Origin: Gerris lacustris
Lineage: Eukaryota > Arthropoda > Insecta > Hemiptera > Gerridae
Length of the DNA stretch: 64,000 nt
Direction: 5' to 3'
Assembly (NCBI GenBank): GCA_951217055.1
Contig: OX578277.1
Coordinates: forward strand, 71,651,455-71,715,454
The notes under the pieces are model-generated. The model searched no databases and was not told the origin of the DNA. It saw nothing but the letters and a program-made list of their open reading frames with translations. The translations under genes and the position numbers were made by a program. Positions 1-13,823 of the stretch are shown here, in pieces; position 1 is the stretch's first letter; each line of letters starts with the position of its first letter.

Positions 1-1539
1 ATGTAAACAACTGTAACAACTAAAACAAATTATTTTTAACTTCTAAAATCACATTAAATTATAATCTGTTATATATAAAACACCTATATTATAATATATA
101 TTACTAAATATTCAATCACAAATAAAATTAACTAAAACGTTTAAAGCCAAATGTAATTATAATGTCTACTTTTTCTAAGTGAAAAAATATAAGAAATATA
201 AGTGGGCCTTTTTTATCAGTTCTTTCATGGATTCTTTTTAAAAAAAATAATGTCAAATTCATCGGTTAATATTACATGAATGTGAATATTTATTTGAGGG
301 GTAAGACTGACTGAATGAATAAAGGAGAGACATATGTATTATGATTTAATCAGTTAAAAGGACAAGCTGCAAATTGTTCCCTCTTAAGATGTCTGAAAGA
401 CTTATTTAAATCATGTGATAGCTTTAAAAATAATTAGAGTAAATTAACACAATTTAGTATTATGTATGTACATTTTGAATTTTTAGTTATAGTTATGCTT
501 GTGACAAATAAACCAAATAAAGAGGTTAATACATTTCAGCAAGTCCCATATTCTGTTAGAAGAATGGAATAAAATAATTATTTATAATCCATTTAAGGAA
601 AACAAAATTTGTAAGCAAAGCTGAAGATTAAAAAATACCCCCCCCCCCCACAATATAATGCATTTTATGACGGCACAATTAATCAATTTATAAAATTTAG
701 GTTATTTCCCATTTAATATAATAATGTTAAAAGAGAAATAAATATAAACTTATACACAATACATATATTATTTTACTTTTAGTTTCATTTTCTATTTTGA
801 AGTTCCACAAAATGTTAACATATAAATATAACTTAATTTAATTTATGTTTATTTTTAACATCCATAATGTCTTTACATTTATTTTTGAAATAATTACGTT
901 AATTAATTAATAGATTATTTAATAATATATATATATGTATTTTATTGTCCAGGTGTTTTTGTTTGTTTTTATTGTTATGATAGAATGATATAAAGGTTTT
1001 GCTTTGATCTGTATTTTTGTAAATAAATGTGTTTTAAATAACTGATGTCTTTTATTTTATTCTCTATCTATTACCTTTCACGAATACAAATTAAGTAAAC
1101 CATTAATAGAAGCAAGAAGATTCTAATTCTAAATTGAGCTACATAAATTCTTATATATTTTACTGTTCTGGTAAGTAACTATGTGGATATTGACAGAATT
1201 AGATAGAAATCAAGGTTCAGTCAAAAGTAGAAATCAAATTGTTGGATTTACCAAAACAAAAAAGACAAAATGCTGTTTAACATGAAGGACAAAATGCACA
1301 CGTCACTGAAGCTACATCTTCTTCGATGCCCTCCATAGCTGTAGGTAGATTGGAATTAAGTGAACACTCTCTGCCTTTGATGCTGCCACAGAATGTGGGG
1401 AGTAAAAACAGCAGCATGCGGAGCAGTGGCAATGGTTGAATGTAAAATAGGAATTAGAAATAAAATAACACCTCTGCAGCTTTCACCTTTGACAGGGGAT
1501 TTTACATAGATACAAGTACCGTAAAATCTGGTGTATAAT
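1..1539. other. No gene seen; AT-rich
   Basis: Nothing recognised except a less AT-rich island at about 1270-1500. There the minus strand is open for about 47 codons (starting MLLFLLPTFCGSIKGRECSL), without a family match. Confidence 0.5.
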
Positions 1540-2350
1540 TTTAACCTCTTTTTAGGGTTTCGAGGTCATCCAAAAGTGCTTTTGGTAGTTTGTCGGTCTG
1601 TCCGTAGCATCTTGGCATATATCTCCCAACCTACTGTAGCTAGAGATTTCAAATTTGGCATATACAAGTAAAACTTTTTACCCAAAAACAGGAAAAATAT
1701 TGCAAACTATAAAACACTCAACATTTTTTCAATCAGTGAGCAATTGCGAACTAATGGCAATATTTTAAATTTTTTGAGTGGGGTATCATTTTAAAGGTAT
1801 TAAAATGTACATCACAAATATATATTGCGTTTCCAAAATAGAGGGCATTTTACCCCCGAAATGAATAAAAAAAAAAATGTCCCCTTCCCCCGCTACCCCA
1901 TAAGGACTGGTCCTAAAAATGAGGAAACAATACATTAATATACATCTCTGTAGGCCAATGATATTTCCGGAAGTTAATGTAAAAAAAGTTAAATTTTAAA
2001 TATTTTAGGTGACCACAACTATGGTGACCCAAAAATTTTAATTTTTGGGGTATCATTTTAAAAGTATTGCAATGTAGATCACAAATATATATCACGTTTC
2101 CAAAATGGCGGTCATTAGCCCTAAAAGACCAAATAAGTGAGAACCAAATAAGTGCATACCTAAGATGCTAAAGTAATATATATTAACACCTTTCTTCTCC
2201 AAAGTGCAACTTTTAATACATATATTTTAATTTTAAAAAAATATAATAAATAATGTATGATATATGAATTTTTATGACCAAGAAACCCTTTTAGTAGCTT
2301 GAGGCAAGTACTTAAGGGGATTTTTTTCTTCTAAAAAAGGGTGTGTATTA
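1540..2350 (+). repeat. Family C repeat
   Basis: Contains GTCGGTCTGTCCGT, then two imperfect internal units (about 1770-1850 and 2040-2115), each with GGGTATCATTTTAAA and TTCCAAAATRG.GG. The latter part matches 60840-61090. No coding is seen. Confidence 0.6.
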
Positions 2351-3519
2351 TACGCGAATTAAAACAAATACCTACTGATTTTTCCAACTTAATTAACGGT
2401 AGATTATAGAAATAACACCATAATACTACCTACTGGCTACACTACATGTCTGCAAATAAGAAAATATGAATGTAAATGTTTCTTTAAAAAAAATAAATAA
2501 CTCTTCACACCTGATTTCACCTTATTATTTCTATTTTATTTTAATCTTAAGTAATCAAATAAAGCCACTTAAATAATTATTGTGTGAACAGAAATTTACT
2601 AAAAAAATTGATTACAACATTTTAAAATACCACGGGCTGATTACTGAGAACTTTTTTTTATTTTAATGTTGTCTTCAAAGAATCGCCTACCTCCTCAAGG
2701 TTTGCCTACCTTCTACGAATTATAGTAAAAATTAATTTCTACATTCCTCTTAAAGATAGGATTCATTTTAAAGCATCCTATGGACCCAGGAGGGTTTTAT
2801 AATAAATACCTACTAAATTATGTTACTTTTTTCCTCTTAAAAATAACAATAATATAAAATACTGAAATCTTGTGTACAATGCGCAGAAGCAGAGTATTAT
2901 ACCGAAATTTTAAGTGCTTATTACATGCGAATTTTTAATTTTCCTGAAGTTTCAGCCTGCGTTTTACATGCAAGATTTTACCGTAAATTCAAAAATACTT
3001 TTGTTGACACACTTTTATTGATAACTAATCGCTGATAATTGTATTGTTATTTATTTGTAAATTTAGATTACAAGGTTTACCAACAACCAGGCAAGTTGAA
3101 TAAAATGTAAAAAACACTCCATTCCGAGAAAAGATTACACAAGTTTCAGCTTAGACAGATTTTACTGCATTATATTTTACATTTCAAGCCTATATTTTAT
3201 TTTTATCTGTGTCACCCTCAATCCTGATCTAAAAAATCTTGTCTAATCAGTAATATTATTTTCAAGAGATATTGAATAAAAAGAATACAATTATTTTTAA
3301 ATAAATAGAAAATGCAGCTCTTGTATTTTTTTTTAAATATTTTCTTGAATTTATGTTTATAATCGCATTATCAGTTGCATACCGTTATTCAAATGACCTT
3401 GAAATAAGTACTTCAATTAAAGGCTGCAGGGTAATATAGTCAGTCAATCTCAAATCTAAGCTAATATTTAAACTATGGTACATAAGAGAACAAAACATTC
3501 TAATTACATTATAAAAAAA
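2351..3519. other. No gene seen; AT-rich
   Basis: No open frame, no clear terminal repeats. Probably 3' flank or intron of the minus-strand gene, or intergenic. Confidence 0.5.
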
Positions 3520-4092
3520 ATCAGTCCGAGACAACTCAGGCAAACTTTCTCATATACGAGTTCATAATTATTTAGCCCAGTGTTTTCCATTTATTATATT
3601 CGTATGTACATTTAATTATTATTGAGCATTTCATAAAAATTTATCATAAAAAGGCTCTCTTGGTCCGCGTTTTAAGATTTTTTTCTCAGGAACTAGATTT
3701 TTCCCAGGAAAACGGCTTATATCGTTGAATTTTTATTTAAATGGACTACATTTTAGAATTTTATTTTTATTTAAATGGACTACATTTTAGAATTTTTTAA
3801 TCAAAATCGTCTTTGAGAAATAATTTTTTTTCACGTTTTTTCAGAGTTTTTGGGGGATAGCACCCCTAAATTTGGAGCTAAAATTCATATCTCGATTTCG
3901 CCTCGGGGAATGATTTTTCTGAACATGTATGCCTAATTTCATCATAATCGGCCCAGTAGTATAGGCTGCACAGATGACAGACAGACTTTTTTAAAAACCA
4001 CTTTTTTTGACTCAGGGGACCTCAAAACGTGTAAATCCATCAAAATTGAATTTTCGCACCATCACAATACTTTCTCTTTATATGAGAAAGTA
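3520..4092 (-). repeat. Family A repeat, copy 1
   Basis: Matches copies at 17045-17480 (opposite strand), 39070-39330, 60620-60830 and 63728-64000. It ends in a hairpin, ACTTTCTC and GAGAAAGT around ATATAAA, has a short GTCT-type tract and the core GCCGATTATGATGAAATTAG. It contains a 34-bp tandem duplication at about 3727-3795. It resembles DINE-1/HINE-type non-autonomous Helentrons. Confidence 0.7.
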
Positions 4093-4321
4093 AAAAGAAG
4101 ATATATAAGTGAATAAACTTTCTTCAATAAATAAACAATGACCTTGATTACAATAAGCTGATACAAAAGGGATTTAATAAGGGGTAGCTTTAAAAATATA
4201 TTTATAAGAGGAAAACAATTCTAAAAAAGAATTAAAAAAAGAAAAAAAAAAAAAAAAAAAAATAGAACTGTGAAAAAAGAAATAGATGATTCATACCTTT
4301 CTGAGGAAAGTAGCACCATTA

Positions 4322-4910
4322 GGCCAGTCGTCCACAGTAAGTGACTACGCGACCAGGCAACTATGCGAGACAGGGGTCGTTCACTGTAAGCGACCACACG
4401 ACTGTCAGTTCACGTCCGTGTGCCACACCATTTAGTCTATAATACTCTTTCTGTAAGTTTCAGGTGATTTTTCAGGATTATTGAGGATGTGTCAAGAGAC
4501 GTTTGACTACATTTTGAATGTTATAGAGCCATCCATCACCAAAATGTTGAATTTTAAGGAGGCAATAACACTTGTGGAACTAATTAGTAATATGCCAGAT
4601 TACTAGTTTGTGGACCCAAACATTGGATCAGTCTGGAAGGGAGCATTACTCTCAGGTTAACTTACTTTGAGAAATTTCCCTGAGTGATGGAAGCGATTAT
4701 TAAAATTATTATTGAAAGGACATTCATCCATTTCATAACCTCAAAGAAATGCTTGAACTTTTCTTAAGATGCTTAGACACAAATATGAGAAAAGCTGTTC
4801 CCGTAGAACATAAATTAGCCATTACCTCTAGGGTACTTAGCAATCGGTCAGAACTTTGAATACCTCAAGCCTAGTTGCTACCAAGACAGAATCTTCAGAA
4901 GAACTAAGTA
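4322..4910 (+). pseudogene. PIF/Harbinger transposase fossil with 5' terminal region
   Basis: TTA precedes GGCCAGTCGTCCACAG, which is likely the 5' terminal repeat with its 3-bp target. In the plus strand, DFSGLLRMCQETFDYILNVI (about 4463-4525) is followed by EPSITKM. Further on LELFLRCLDTNMRKAVPVEH and KLAIT, then in another frame YLAIGQNFEYLK (to about 4870). The order RMCxETFDYIL ... EHKLAIT ... YLAxGQNFEYL is that of PIF/Harbinger transposases (HARBI1 family) as I recall it. Stops and frameshifts abound and the catalytic region is missing. Confidence 0.65.
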
Positions 4911-7810
4911 TTGATAATAATTATAATGTCAATATCCTGACCATTTTCTAAGATTGGTGTTTGGATTAAAACAAAAAAATCTCATTAATTTTAAATTTTA
5001 TCTTCAATATCGAACGCACTCTATCAATAGTATTGTCAATAATGACTGTGTGAGGGCTGCTTAACATTTAAATGTGTTGTTCTCTAAACTGAAATAATTT
5101 AGGACAAAAAATATTTCATTTCCAATCCCATGGTGGTCCTTTCTTTAAAATGCCAGAAGAATGAATATTGTGATAAAAATGGCTGCTGAATCCTCTGAAC
5201 ATAACATTAAAGAATGAATTGGCAAAGTTAGTAATTGACAATATAACTTAAAACACTTATAGTAGAGGTTGTTAAGAACTTATGTAAATTAAACTTAATA
5301 AAAAACAAAACTAAACATATGTTCCATGCAAACAACAAGTATTAAAAAAAAAAAACAGAAGATAACCTCTCAAGTCAGGGTTGCCAGTTGATTCTATTCA
5401 AATGTCTGCAAACCTTAAAAACTGGAAAATTTAAACTCAGCAAAGAAGTAAAAATTGTGGGACAACCATTAAAAGTTTATATGTGTCAAATTTGTTTTCA
5501 GTATGGCTAACAGAAATCATTTTTCAGAGAAAAACTTACACATTATTTTTCTACCTAAAAAGAGCTTTAAAATTATTAAATTTGCTTACGTGAGTTCTTC
5601 ATTTCAGAGACTTGGGCTTTGAAAAGTCTGTGTTTGTCTAAAGATAACTGACATAGAAATTGATTGATTTTAATAAAATTCGGCACAAAGGTGCATATTA
5701 GCATTTGTGATAACTGTATGTAGTTTTGTGAAATTTCACAAACTAATATTTTCAAGATAAAATCGTTCTAACCAGCATGCCATGTTATACATAGTTTTAA
5801 AGGTCTTTTAGAGAAGAAAAAGAATATCCAACTATTAAAATTTCACACTCAATATTTTCAAGATGGTGTCCAATATGGCTGACGACAAGAAGAAAGTTTT
5901 ATCAGAATAGAATCGTATTCTTTTCCTACTCTTACATACCTTTAAAGCAAAGTATCATGTCATGCTGACCACCATATTGATCATAATAAGTGAGAAATTT
6001 CCATAAACTGTACAGTTGTCACAAATGCTGAGATGCATATGTGTGCCAAACTGGTCAATTTTTGCTCCTTATCATTAGACAAACACACAAACTTTTAAAA
6101 TCCCAAGTCTCTGAAATGAAGAACTCACAACGCTCATACAATTATTCTGGAATAATTAAAATTATTATCTCTGCACTTTGGGACATCCAGGGGAATGAAA
6201 AAAACAACTTTAAACTTTTTGTTGGTGCTTACAGTTTGTTTGCTGTGATAATAATAATAATGTATAAAATTAGTAGATATTTAAACAGGATTGTTAGCAA
6301 ACTAGCAAGTGTAATGGATTATCAATAAATAGGTAATGAGTAATAAAAAAAATACATCAATTTGTAATGTATAGGTAGATATATTTTGATACTATACAAC
6401 TCTTACAACAGTGTTCCTGTATCACGTTTGTAAATATTAAAATATTATATACATCTATTTATATATTATAATATAATCATTTATATAAATGAACAGTATA
6501 TTATTTATTTATACTTTATACAATCTAGGTTTTCAACTTATTTTATTATTTCATTTTTTTATTTTTATATATATATAATCCTTTGTTAAAGAGAAAAAAT
6601 ATTGTAAACAGCTAATAGGAAGATGGAATATAAATATTCTAAAATTTACAATTTTTATTTAAACATTTAAATTTTTCATCACCAAATAAGGCGGGATAAC
6701 TTGTCCAAAAGTATTTCCGTTCTTTTTTAGTCATATGAAGTTTGTACCTAAGATTATCATAACAACATTCATTTCAAGTTTCTCTGATAAGAAAAAAAAA
6801 AAAAAAGTACAAAAAATAGTATTTGTTTGAGACCATCATGGCATTTCTGCCATTTCTATGATTGCATACAAATAATTACATTAAATTTAATGCAATGACT
6901 CAAAATATTTCAGAAAACAATTTATGTTTTATTTTTTTAGTATCCAGAATAAAGTGGCTATGACATATATAAAGAAAAGATTTATATTGAAGAATTAAGT
7001 TTAAGCTATTAAAATTAAAAGTGTAAAAAGAAAAAAAAAACAAACAACAAAACCTTATAGTTAGTACACATAATTAATGAAACCTTATTTCTTAGACCTA
7101 ATTAACTTCTTAAAAGAAAAATGATCTAGGTACAAACCTTCAAGACAGAAATATTCAAAAAGGCAATTTTAAATATCTTATTTCTGACATTAATAAGAGG
7201 AACATTCAATTACCGAAACAATTAACATCAATAACAAACTAATTAAAATGACAAAATATTATTTTTTACTTTATTTTTGTTTTGATTTCCAATTTTCTTT
7301 TTTTTTAATCAATTTATACATAAATCAAATGTTAACAAAAATAATGAAGCTGTTGTTAATATATTTCTCATCTTCGCATTTCTAAGTAGAAAAAGCATTA
7401 TTGTTATGGTTGCTGGTGTTTAATTGAGGGGTACAAGGAAAAGGGAACATAGTGATTTTTTTTTTTTTAAATTGTATTGTGATGGAATCAGTTAAAAATT
7501 GTAGTCTATCATTTGCAAAATATTAATAATCTAAACAAAGACAAAAATATATATAAATTATGTTTTTTTTATATTATCTTACGTTGATCTGAGAAATTAC
7601 CAGTACCAAAAACAAAGAAGAAATTTACAAGGCAAAAATATTTTACATAATGATAAAAATATAAGATTTTAAAAAGGAAGAATATTTTTTGTAATTTTTT
7701 TATAAAGGAAAATTAGTCTGTAAGCCAACAAAAGATTATATGTCAAAGTTCTTTCTAGCTAGACTTTGGTAAATATAAATAATAGATAACTTTTTTTCTT
7801 GGTCTTATAA
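4911..7810. other. No gene seen; AT-rich
   Basis: One chance frame (6041-6328) and several A-runs. Nothing else supported. Confidence 0.5.
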
Positions 7811-7812
7811 TA

Positions 7813-8626
7813 CAGTAATACCCTGACTTACGTAAATTCAAAGTTACTTAGCACCCGATACTGCTGCTGAAAGTGATCAGGGGACGATTCTGTAACTATG
7901 AGACCTCCCTTTTTATGTGATGATATATAAAAATTTGATATGAAGATGCGTGTGCAGCCTGACAACCTGAATCTATTACTTAGTTTGTTGTGAAATTACA
8001 AAAAAGTTGATACTTAGTGAGAGATATATTATAACTTAAAATTGATTTCGATATATCTGTCAGGTTATTGTGTTTATACATTATTATGTTATCAAAACTA
8101 AGTCGAAATCAAAAAGATTGAACCATTATTGTTTTCATTTTCATTTTCTTACTGAAGTAACTTTTATTAGACTTTATTTCTGGACTTCGTTTATGAAAGG
8201 AGTTTTATTGCATATTATATGTCTATTTGGACTATTTTATAGTGTTTTGTTGTTCTTTTTGTATTATTCTAATACCCATTATATATTATTCTAATACAGA
8301 TTAACGCCATTATTGTTTTCATTTTCCGATTGAAATAACTTTTATTGTACTTATCATTTTTATCCCTAAGTATTATTATGTTTTGGTAAAAATTATTTAA
8401 CATTTATTGGAATAGTATGTACATACGTATACATTTATATGTTTACATTTATTTATTTTTTTATATAAAAAGGTTTTCCAATAAAAGTTATTACTTACAT
8501 ACTCCATCTTTTCCTTAGTAACAAGAATTTATCAGTATTTATAAGTACATTCCTAGAATTACGCATTTTTCAACTAACATACTTCGCAGTCCCACCTCTT
8601 ACATACATAAGTCCGGAGTATTAGTG
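7813..8626. mobile_element. Pogo/Tigger-type non-autonomous element
   Basis: The left end is CAGTAATACCCTGACTTACG and the right end, reversed, is CACTAATACTCCGGACTTAT. Both are flanked by TA. The 814-bp length, TA target and terminal sequence fit pogo/Tigger elements. It has no transposase; an AT-rich open frame at 8070-8294 looks like chance. Confidence 0.6.
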
Positions 8627-9229
8627 TATTATATTTTTATCAATAGTAATAGGCCTCAAGATAAGTTATAATAAAATTTTTCAAGTAAAAAGAAGATAAA
8701 TGCAACCAAAATTAAAGATAGAATTTCAAAAAGTTAGGCCATGCCTAGAAGAAACCTGTCTTAAGAAGGATTTAGTCTAGACAGAATGCTTTAACTAGAG
8801 ATGAACCTTTCCCAGTACTGGAACAATAAGACTTATAACCTGTGGAATAAACACACAGTTTATAGTGGCATCAGATTATATTATTTAAATCCAATTTAAA
8901 ATTAATTTGATGGGTTGATCGGCAACCCCCCCTCCAAAAAAAATTAATTTGGGGTAAAGTGAGCTGAATCCCACAGTAAGAGTTGAAACAAAAGGAGGAT
9001 TGGATCCAAATGTAGTAACTCTGGCAATGACCATGATTACCTTGGGTACATAAGAGGATTTTTTTCAAGTTAGTTTCCCTTTTAGAATCCTTTCAGAAAT
9101 TCTCGTTGTAGAAAAGTCACCACAAATTCCATATTCTATTAAGAGGTTGAGCAGAACAGTTTCTTGAAATAGGGAAAAAGTTAACCTCGTGAAAGTAAAG
9201 GGTTGACTGTACATATTATACTATTAAGG

Positions 9230-9587
9230 ATGTGCAAACTAGAGTGGCACAGCAGGATCACTATTATCCGTCCCTGATTCAGTCTTTCTCCCTTATCTGT
9301 CAGGCCATACCTGCCCAGCGAACCCGACTTTTTTTGAGTCCCTGCGCTTCTCCACTATCCCCAATGTAATAAACATGAAGGCCACTACCTGCCAACTATT
9401 ATGTTTAAAAAGTGTCTGGATGAGCCAAGATATTTTTAACTCTTGGTTTGATGAAGTTTGTGTGCCCCTAGTCAAAAAATAAAAGCAACCGTCATTTTTT
9501 ACCCTTAAATTTCTCCCTTCCTCGCTTATCCGCCATTTCAATAATCTGTCAAGGCTTCAATCCCATGGCATAATGGAGGCACTACTG
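9230..9587 (+). pseudogene. Pogo/Tigger (jerky-like) transposase fossil
   Basis: In the plus strand a damaged frame reads SGWMSQDIFNSWFDEVCVPL followed by VKK (about 9414-9480), matching the pattern WM..xIFxxWFxxxxVPxVK of pogo-type DDE transposases. The right end GGCACTACTG next to TA (about 9587) resembles a Tigger terminal repeat. Other Tigger-like ends (about 9190-9215 and 9845-9895) suggest several nested pieces. Confidence 0.5.
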
Positions 9588-10263
9588 TACTATACTAGAA
9601 TATAAAGAGATGTTCATTTCACCAGATTTATTATCAATCAAATAAATACAGCCACTTTCAAACAGATATCCAAAATAAAATTGTAATCCGACATTTTAGA
9701 TTAAAATCTCAGCCTTAACTCATGCTCTGGTTTTTTCTTACTTTATCAATGCTCACTAGCACAGAAAGCAACCCAATTGAAGTTTAACTGATTTTATTTA
9801 ATTTAGTTAACTCTAGTTTATCTAGACAACCCCTTGTAATGAAAGAAACTTGTAAACGTGAGTCTCTTGGAACTAAAAGGGATTCTACTGTACTTCTAGA
9901 CAAATATTGAGATATATCAGGTGATGTAATGTAAAAGCAGTTCTTAAGTGATCTTCAAGTCTCATTTACTAGGTTTAAATAAAGAGTCATCCAGGTAACA
10001 GTTCATCTGGCCAAGAAAAAAGATCAAATTGATTTAACTTCACAAAATAAGTAAAGCCGATATTAAAGATGTTAAGGTTGAGAGCTGATAAATAAACAAT
10101 GACTAATGACCAGACATCTGATTCATTGATAAAGGCTATCCCTGGCTATGGCTGACTATCTCCATATACTAAATTTACTGCAGCTTAAGACTTACTTTTA
10201 TATGCTCCAGTAACTTGTTATTTTAATAATCCTTTATAATCATAATACAATTAAATGAAGTAT

Positions 10264-10268
<5 letters not shown>

Positions 10269-10326
<58 letters not shown>
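10269..10326. repeat. (AT)n tract
   Basis: About 58 bp of AT dinucleotides. Confidence 0.95.
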
Positions 10327-10329
<3 letters not shown>

Positions 10330-13300
10330 AAATTGCTATTTTTACTGAATAGAAAACGTTTTTATGTAATTCATAAAAAATCCTCAACCCCAAAATTAAA
10401 TTATTTTAAAGAATGCTTATCAGTTGTCCAATTTTATGACAATTTCAATTTTTTGTACATCAGTAAAGATAACAATTTAAAAATTCATACTTAGGATAAT
10501 TTCCACAATAATATGGAAGACTTCATACTAAAAAAGGAGGAGGAAGTTCGGATAATTTAAATAATAATAATAATTTAAAAAAAGAAAAAAAAGATAATAA
10601 ATATTCTAATTACAATAAAAACAAAAACACTAATTACAATTTTTTTATACACATTTTGTCAACAAAAATGAACTCTTTTTTATTGAGTTATTTAAATATA
10701 AAATTGAAAAATTGAGAATCAAATTTAATTTAAAAGTTATATTTTTTCAAACCAGTTAATTTTAAATAACAAAATTAAGTATGAATTTTGGTGGGGGAAA
10801 ATGTCAAATGAAATATATCATCAATAATTATTTATTTGAAAATTCTAAATAAAAACAAATAAACGTAGAAACTGATTTATCTTGTAAAGGAATACTACTA
10901 CAAAAATTGCTTTGAAAGGAAATAAACCACAAATTAAACATGAATCAAATTTATCTAAAGAAAATTATAGTGAACCACTATTTAAAAATACTAAAGTAAA
11001 GAGACCTGATACCAAGTGTCAGATGAGATAAGTATTAAAATATTCTATAAAATAAAAGTAATAGAAATATGGTATTTTTTTGAGTTTGATTGACTGCCTG
11101 AGAATTAATTATATTATATTTTTCCACTGACACAAGACATTTTAAAAGGTGAAATATATCAAGATCACAGAGAAAAAAAAAATACTTTTAGTACATCAAA
11201 AAGATAATATTTAAAAAAAAGTAAGAAACATTTTTGAGGATATGAATAGTGTAAATAAGAATGTGTGTTAAGAAATAAATTTCTGTACATAGAATTATCT
11301 CAGAAAGAGGTAGAAGTTTATTTATTCTCATTGTGCACTCCTCAAAAAACTAGGCTTTTATAAATGTGTTATATTATTTAACTAGGCTTTTATCTGAAAA
11401 AAATATTATTCATATTGAGTCCTTATGAATGACTATTATTGTCTTTGAGATTATATTAATAATACAATTTTTTTTTTATTGAATTCAATACTAAAAAAAC
11501 TTCTTAAGTGGATTATAAAAAAATTGACAAATAGTAATGATTGAAAGTTGGTAACTTTATTATTTTCGGAAGTAAGCTTTTCCGGCACTCTTTTAGTTTG
11601 GCAACCCCCAACTATTTCATTGCACATTTGACATAACCAAGGTGGGTATGAAATTTATACAAAGTAATAATCTTTGTCTTTATAGTTAATTAGACAAAGG
11701 AAAATTATCACTTTTATACAGAAGTATCATATTCCTTTGTCCCGAAGTAATTATGGGGGTACTCTACTATAAGTTACTACTTTACAAAGAACATCACTTT
11801 TTCATTACTTTCAAACAATATTGTTTGTGATATATTTGTGTTTGACAATGATTTAAGTTTCACCAATAAACAGATATGGTCTTAAAAAAAACACAAGATT
11901 AAGTCAATGATTTTTGTCGGGAGTCGGAGACAAGACAAAACTCTACATTTAGAACACATTCTAGGAATCATTTTAAAAGAGTTGCTCATGATGAGTAATA
12001 CAAAAATAGCAATTTAAAATGAATGACTAACAACATGAGAAGCTTCTTAGACAATCCTAAATAAATATTCATGATGTAGAGGGCTTTTAAAAGATTCCAA
12101 AATTTACTCGATCGTATTTATTTTTTCATTGACATCTCCAATCTATACGTTACGTTAGTAACTTTTATAAAAGTAAACCTTCATTTTGCTTAGAAACTTC
12201 ACCCTATTTGTACATCCCCACTATAAAAATTATTATTATAGTATAATCAAACTAGAACAGCAGCTAGTAAAACTAGCTATATTAGGAAAAAAGCTTACTT
12301 CTTGCAAAAATATGTTAACTAACTTACATTTGCTTCTGATAAAAACCTAATAAAATGAAAAAAAAAAAAAAAAAAAAAAATCCAAATCAATTGGTACAAA
12401 CATAATATTTTGACTTAGTATACTTAACTTTTCACACATCAAAGTCCAGTATATTAGTTATTAAAAAAAATTGTAAAATACATATTGTACACCAACAATT
12501 ATGTTTATATCTGATTAACACTTATAATATTTTGACATAAAACTAAAATTAAAGTTCTCTGTGACCTGGAGAAAAATGCCAAAATAGGAAGAAAAATTAT
12601 ATTGTAAATAACATATTACACTTTTCAATACTTTTAAAGTATTTCTTTGATTATCAACACAGACAAAAATATAAAAACTTTTTTAAATAATAATAATTTT
12701 AACTGGGATTATCTTAAATTAAGATTTAAAAAAAAATCAAACAACAAGTCAGCTATAAACAATATTAACATTGGAAAAAATATATATATATATATTTTTA
12801 TTTCTTATAAATTTATATTTTTTTATTATTCCAAATATTTTTTTTTACACAAATTACCAAGTAAAATTTATACCTGTAATTTAATTTTATATTTCATATG
12901 ACTTAAATATCTGATTTTCTTAGATATTTAAAAATAAATAAATTATAAAAAATAAATAAATTAATCTGAATTAAAAATAATAATAATTAAAATATATTGC
13001 TTGAACATTCACTGGGACATTACAAATAACTTATAAAGGAGAACACTGGAATACATTTATCAGGGCAATGGAAAATCCAACCAAGATTTAAAATATATAT
13101 ATGAATTAAATAAATTTTAACCAAATGAAACTGTAAAAAATATCACTTTTATAAAAATATTACTTTTTATTATATTTTTAAAAAACTTTTAAAGTGATCA
13201 ATATTATGAGTTGACGTATTAATAATAATAATGAATAAAATAAAAATACTGAAACATACAATTGTTGCAATATTTTGACAAAGGAAGAACAAAATAAAAT

Positions 13301-13804
13301 AATAAATGGAAAAGAAGAAGGGGGGGAAAAAATATATTAAAGGATAAAAAACTACTTGGGATAGGTTTATTTTAATCCTTATTGTTCATCAATTGCTTGA
13401 TTTTATTTAAATGTACCAAATAAACAAAATATCATACAAAAACCTAGCATCCAAAGAATAAAAATAATGGTTAATACCACAATGTCAGTATTATGTTGTA
13501 AGTTGAAGAGAAAGAAGTAGATAATTTAGTTAGATGAGGTAGATAAATCAACAAGTTACCTCTAAATACCTCATGAAAATTATATATTCTATAAATAAAA
13601 ATAGTTTTGGGCACTTGGGCATGACAATAAAAATATTTAATATAATAAATAAATCACTATTTTTTGATACTTTTTATACATCCAGTTAAAATAGGTTTAT
13701 AAATTTGTTCATTTTTTTGAGTACACATAATACAGAAGTTCTTCGAACTAGTAAATTATTTTTTAAAATAATTTACACTTAAAATTGTTAGGGGTATATA
13801 AGAG

Positions 13805-13823
13805 GGGGGGGGGGGGGGGGGGG
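13805..13823. repeat. Poly(G) run
   Basis: An uninterrupted G-run of about 18-19 followed by A; a possible G-quadruplex. A similar C-run lies at 31147-31173 inside the gene's intron. Confidence 0.9.

Noticed and set aside
4290..4345. A possible exon ending CTCAGAAAG/GTATGA on the minus strand
   Set aside because: It overlaps the likely terminal repeat of the PIF/Harbinger fossil and has no phase-matched acceptor.
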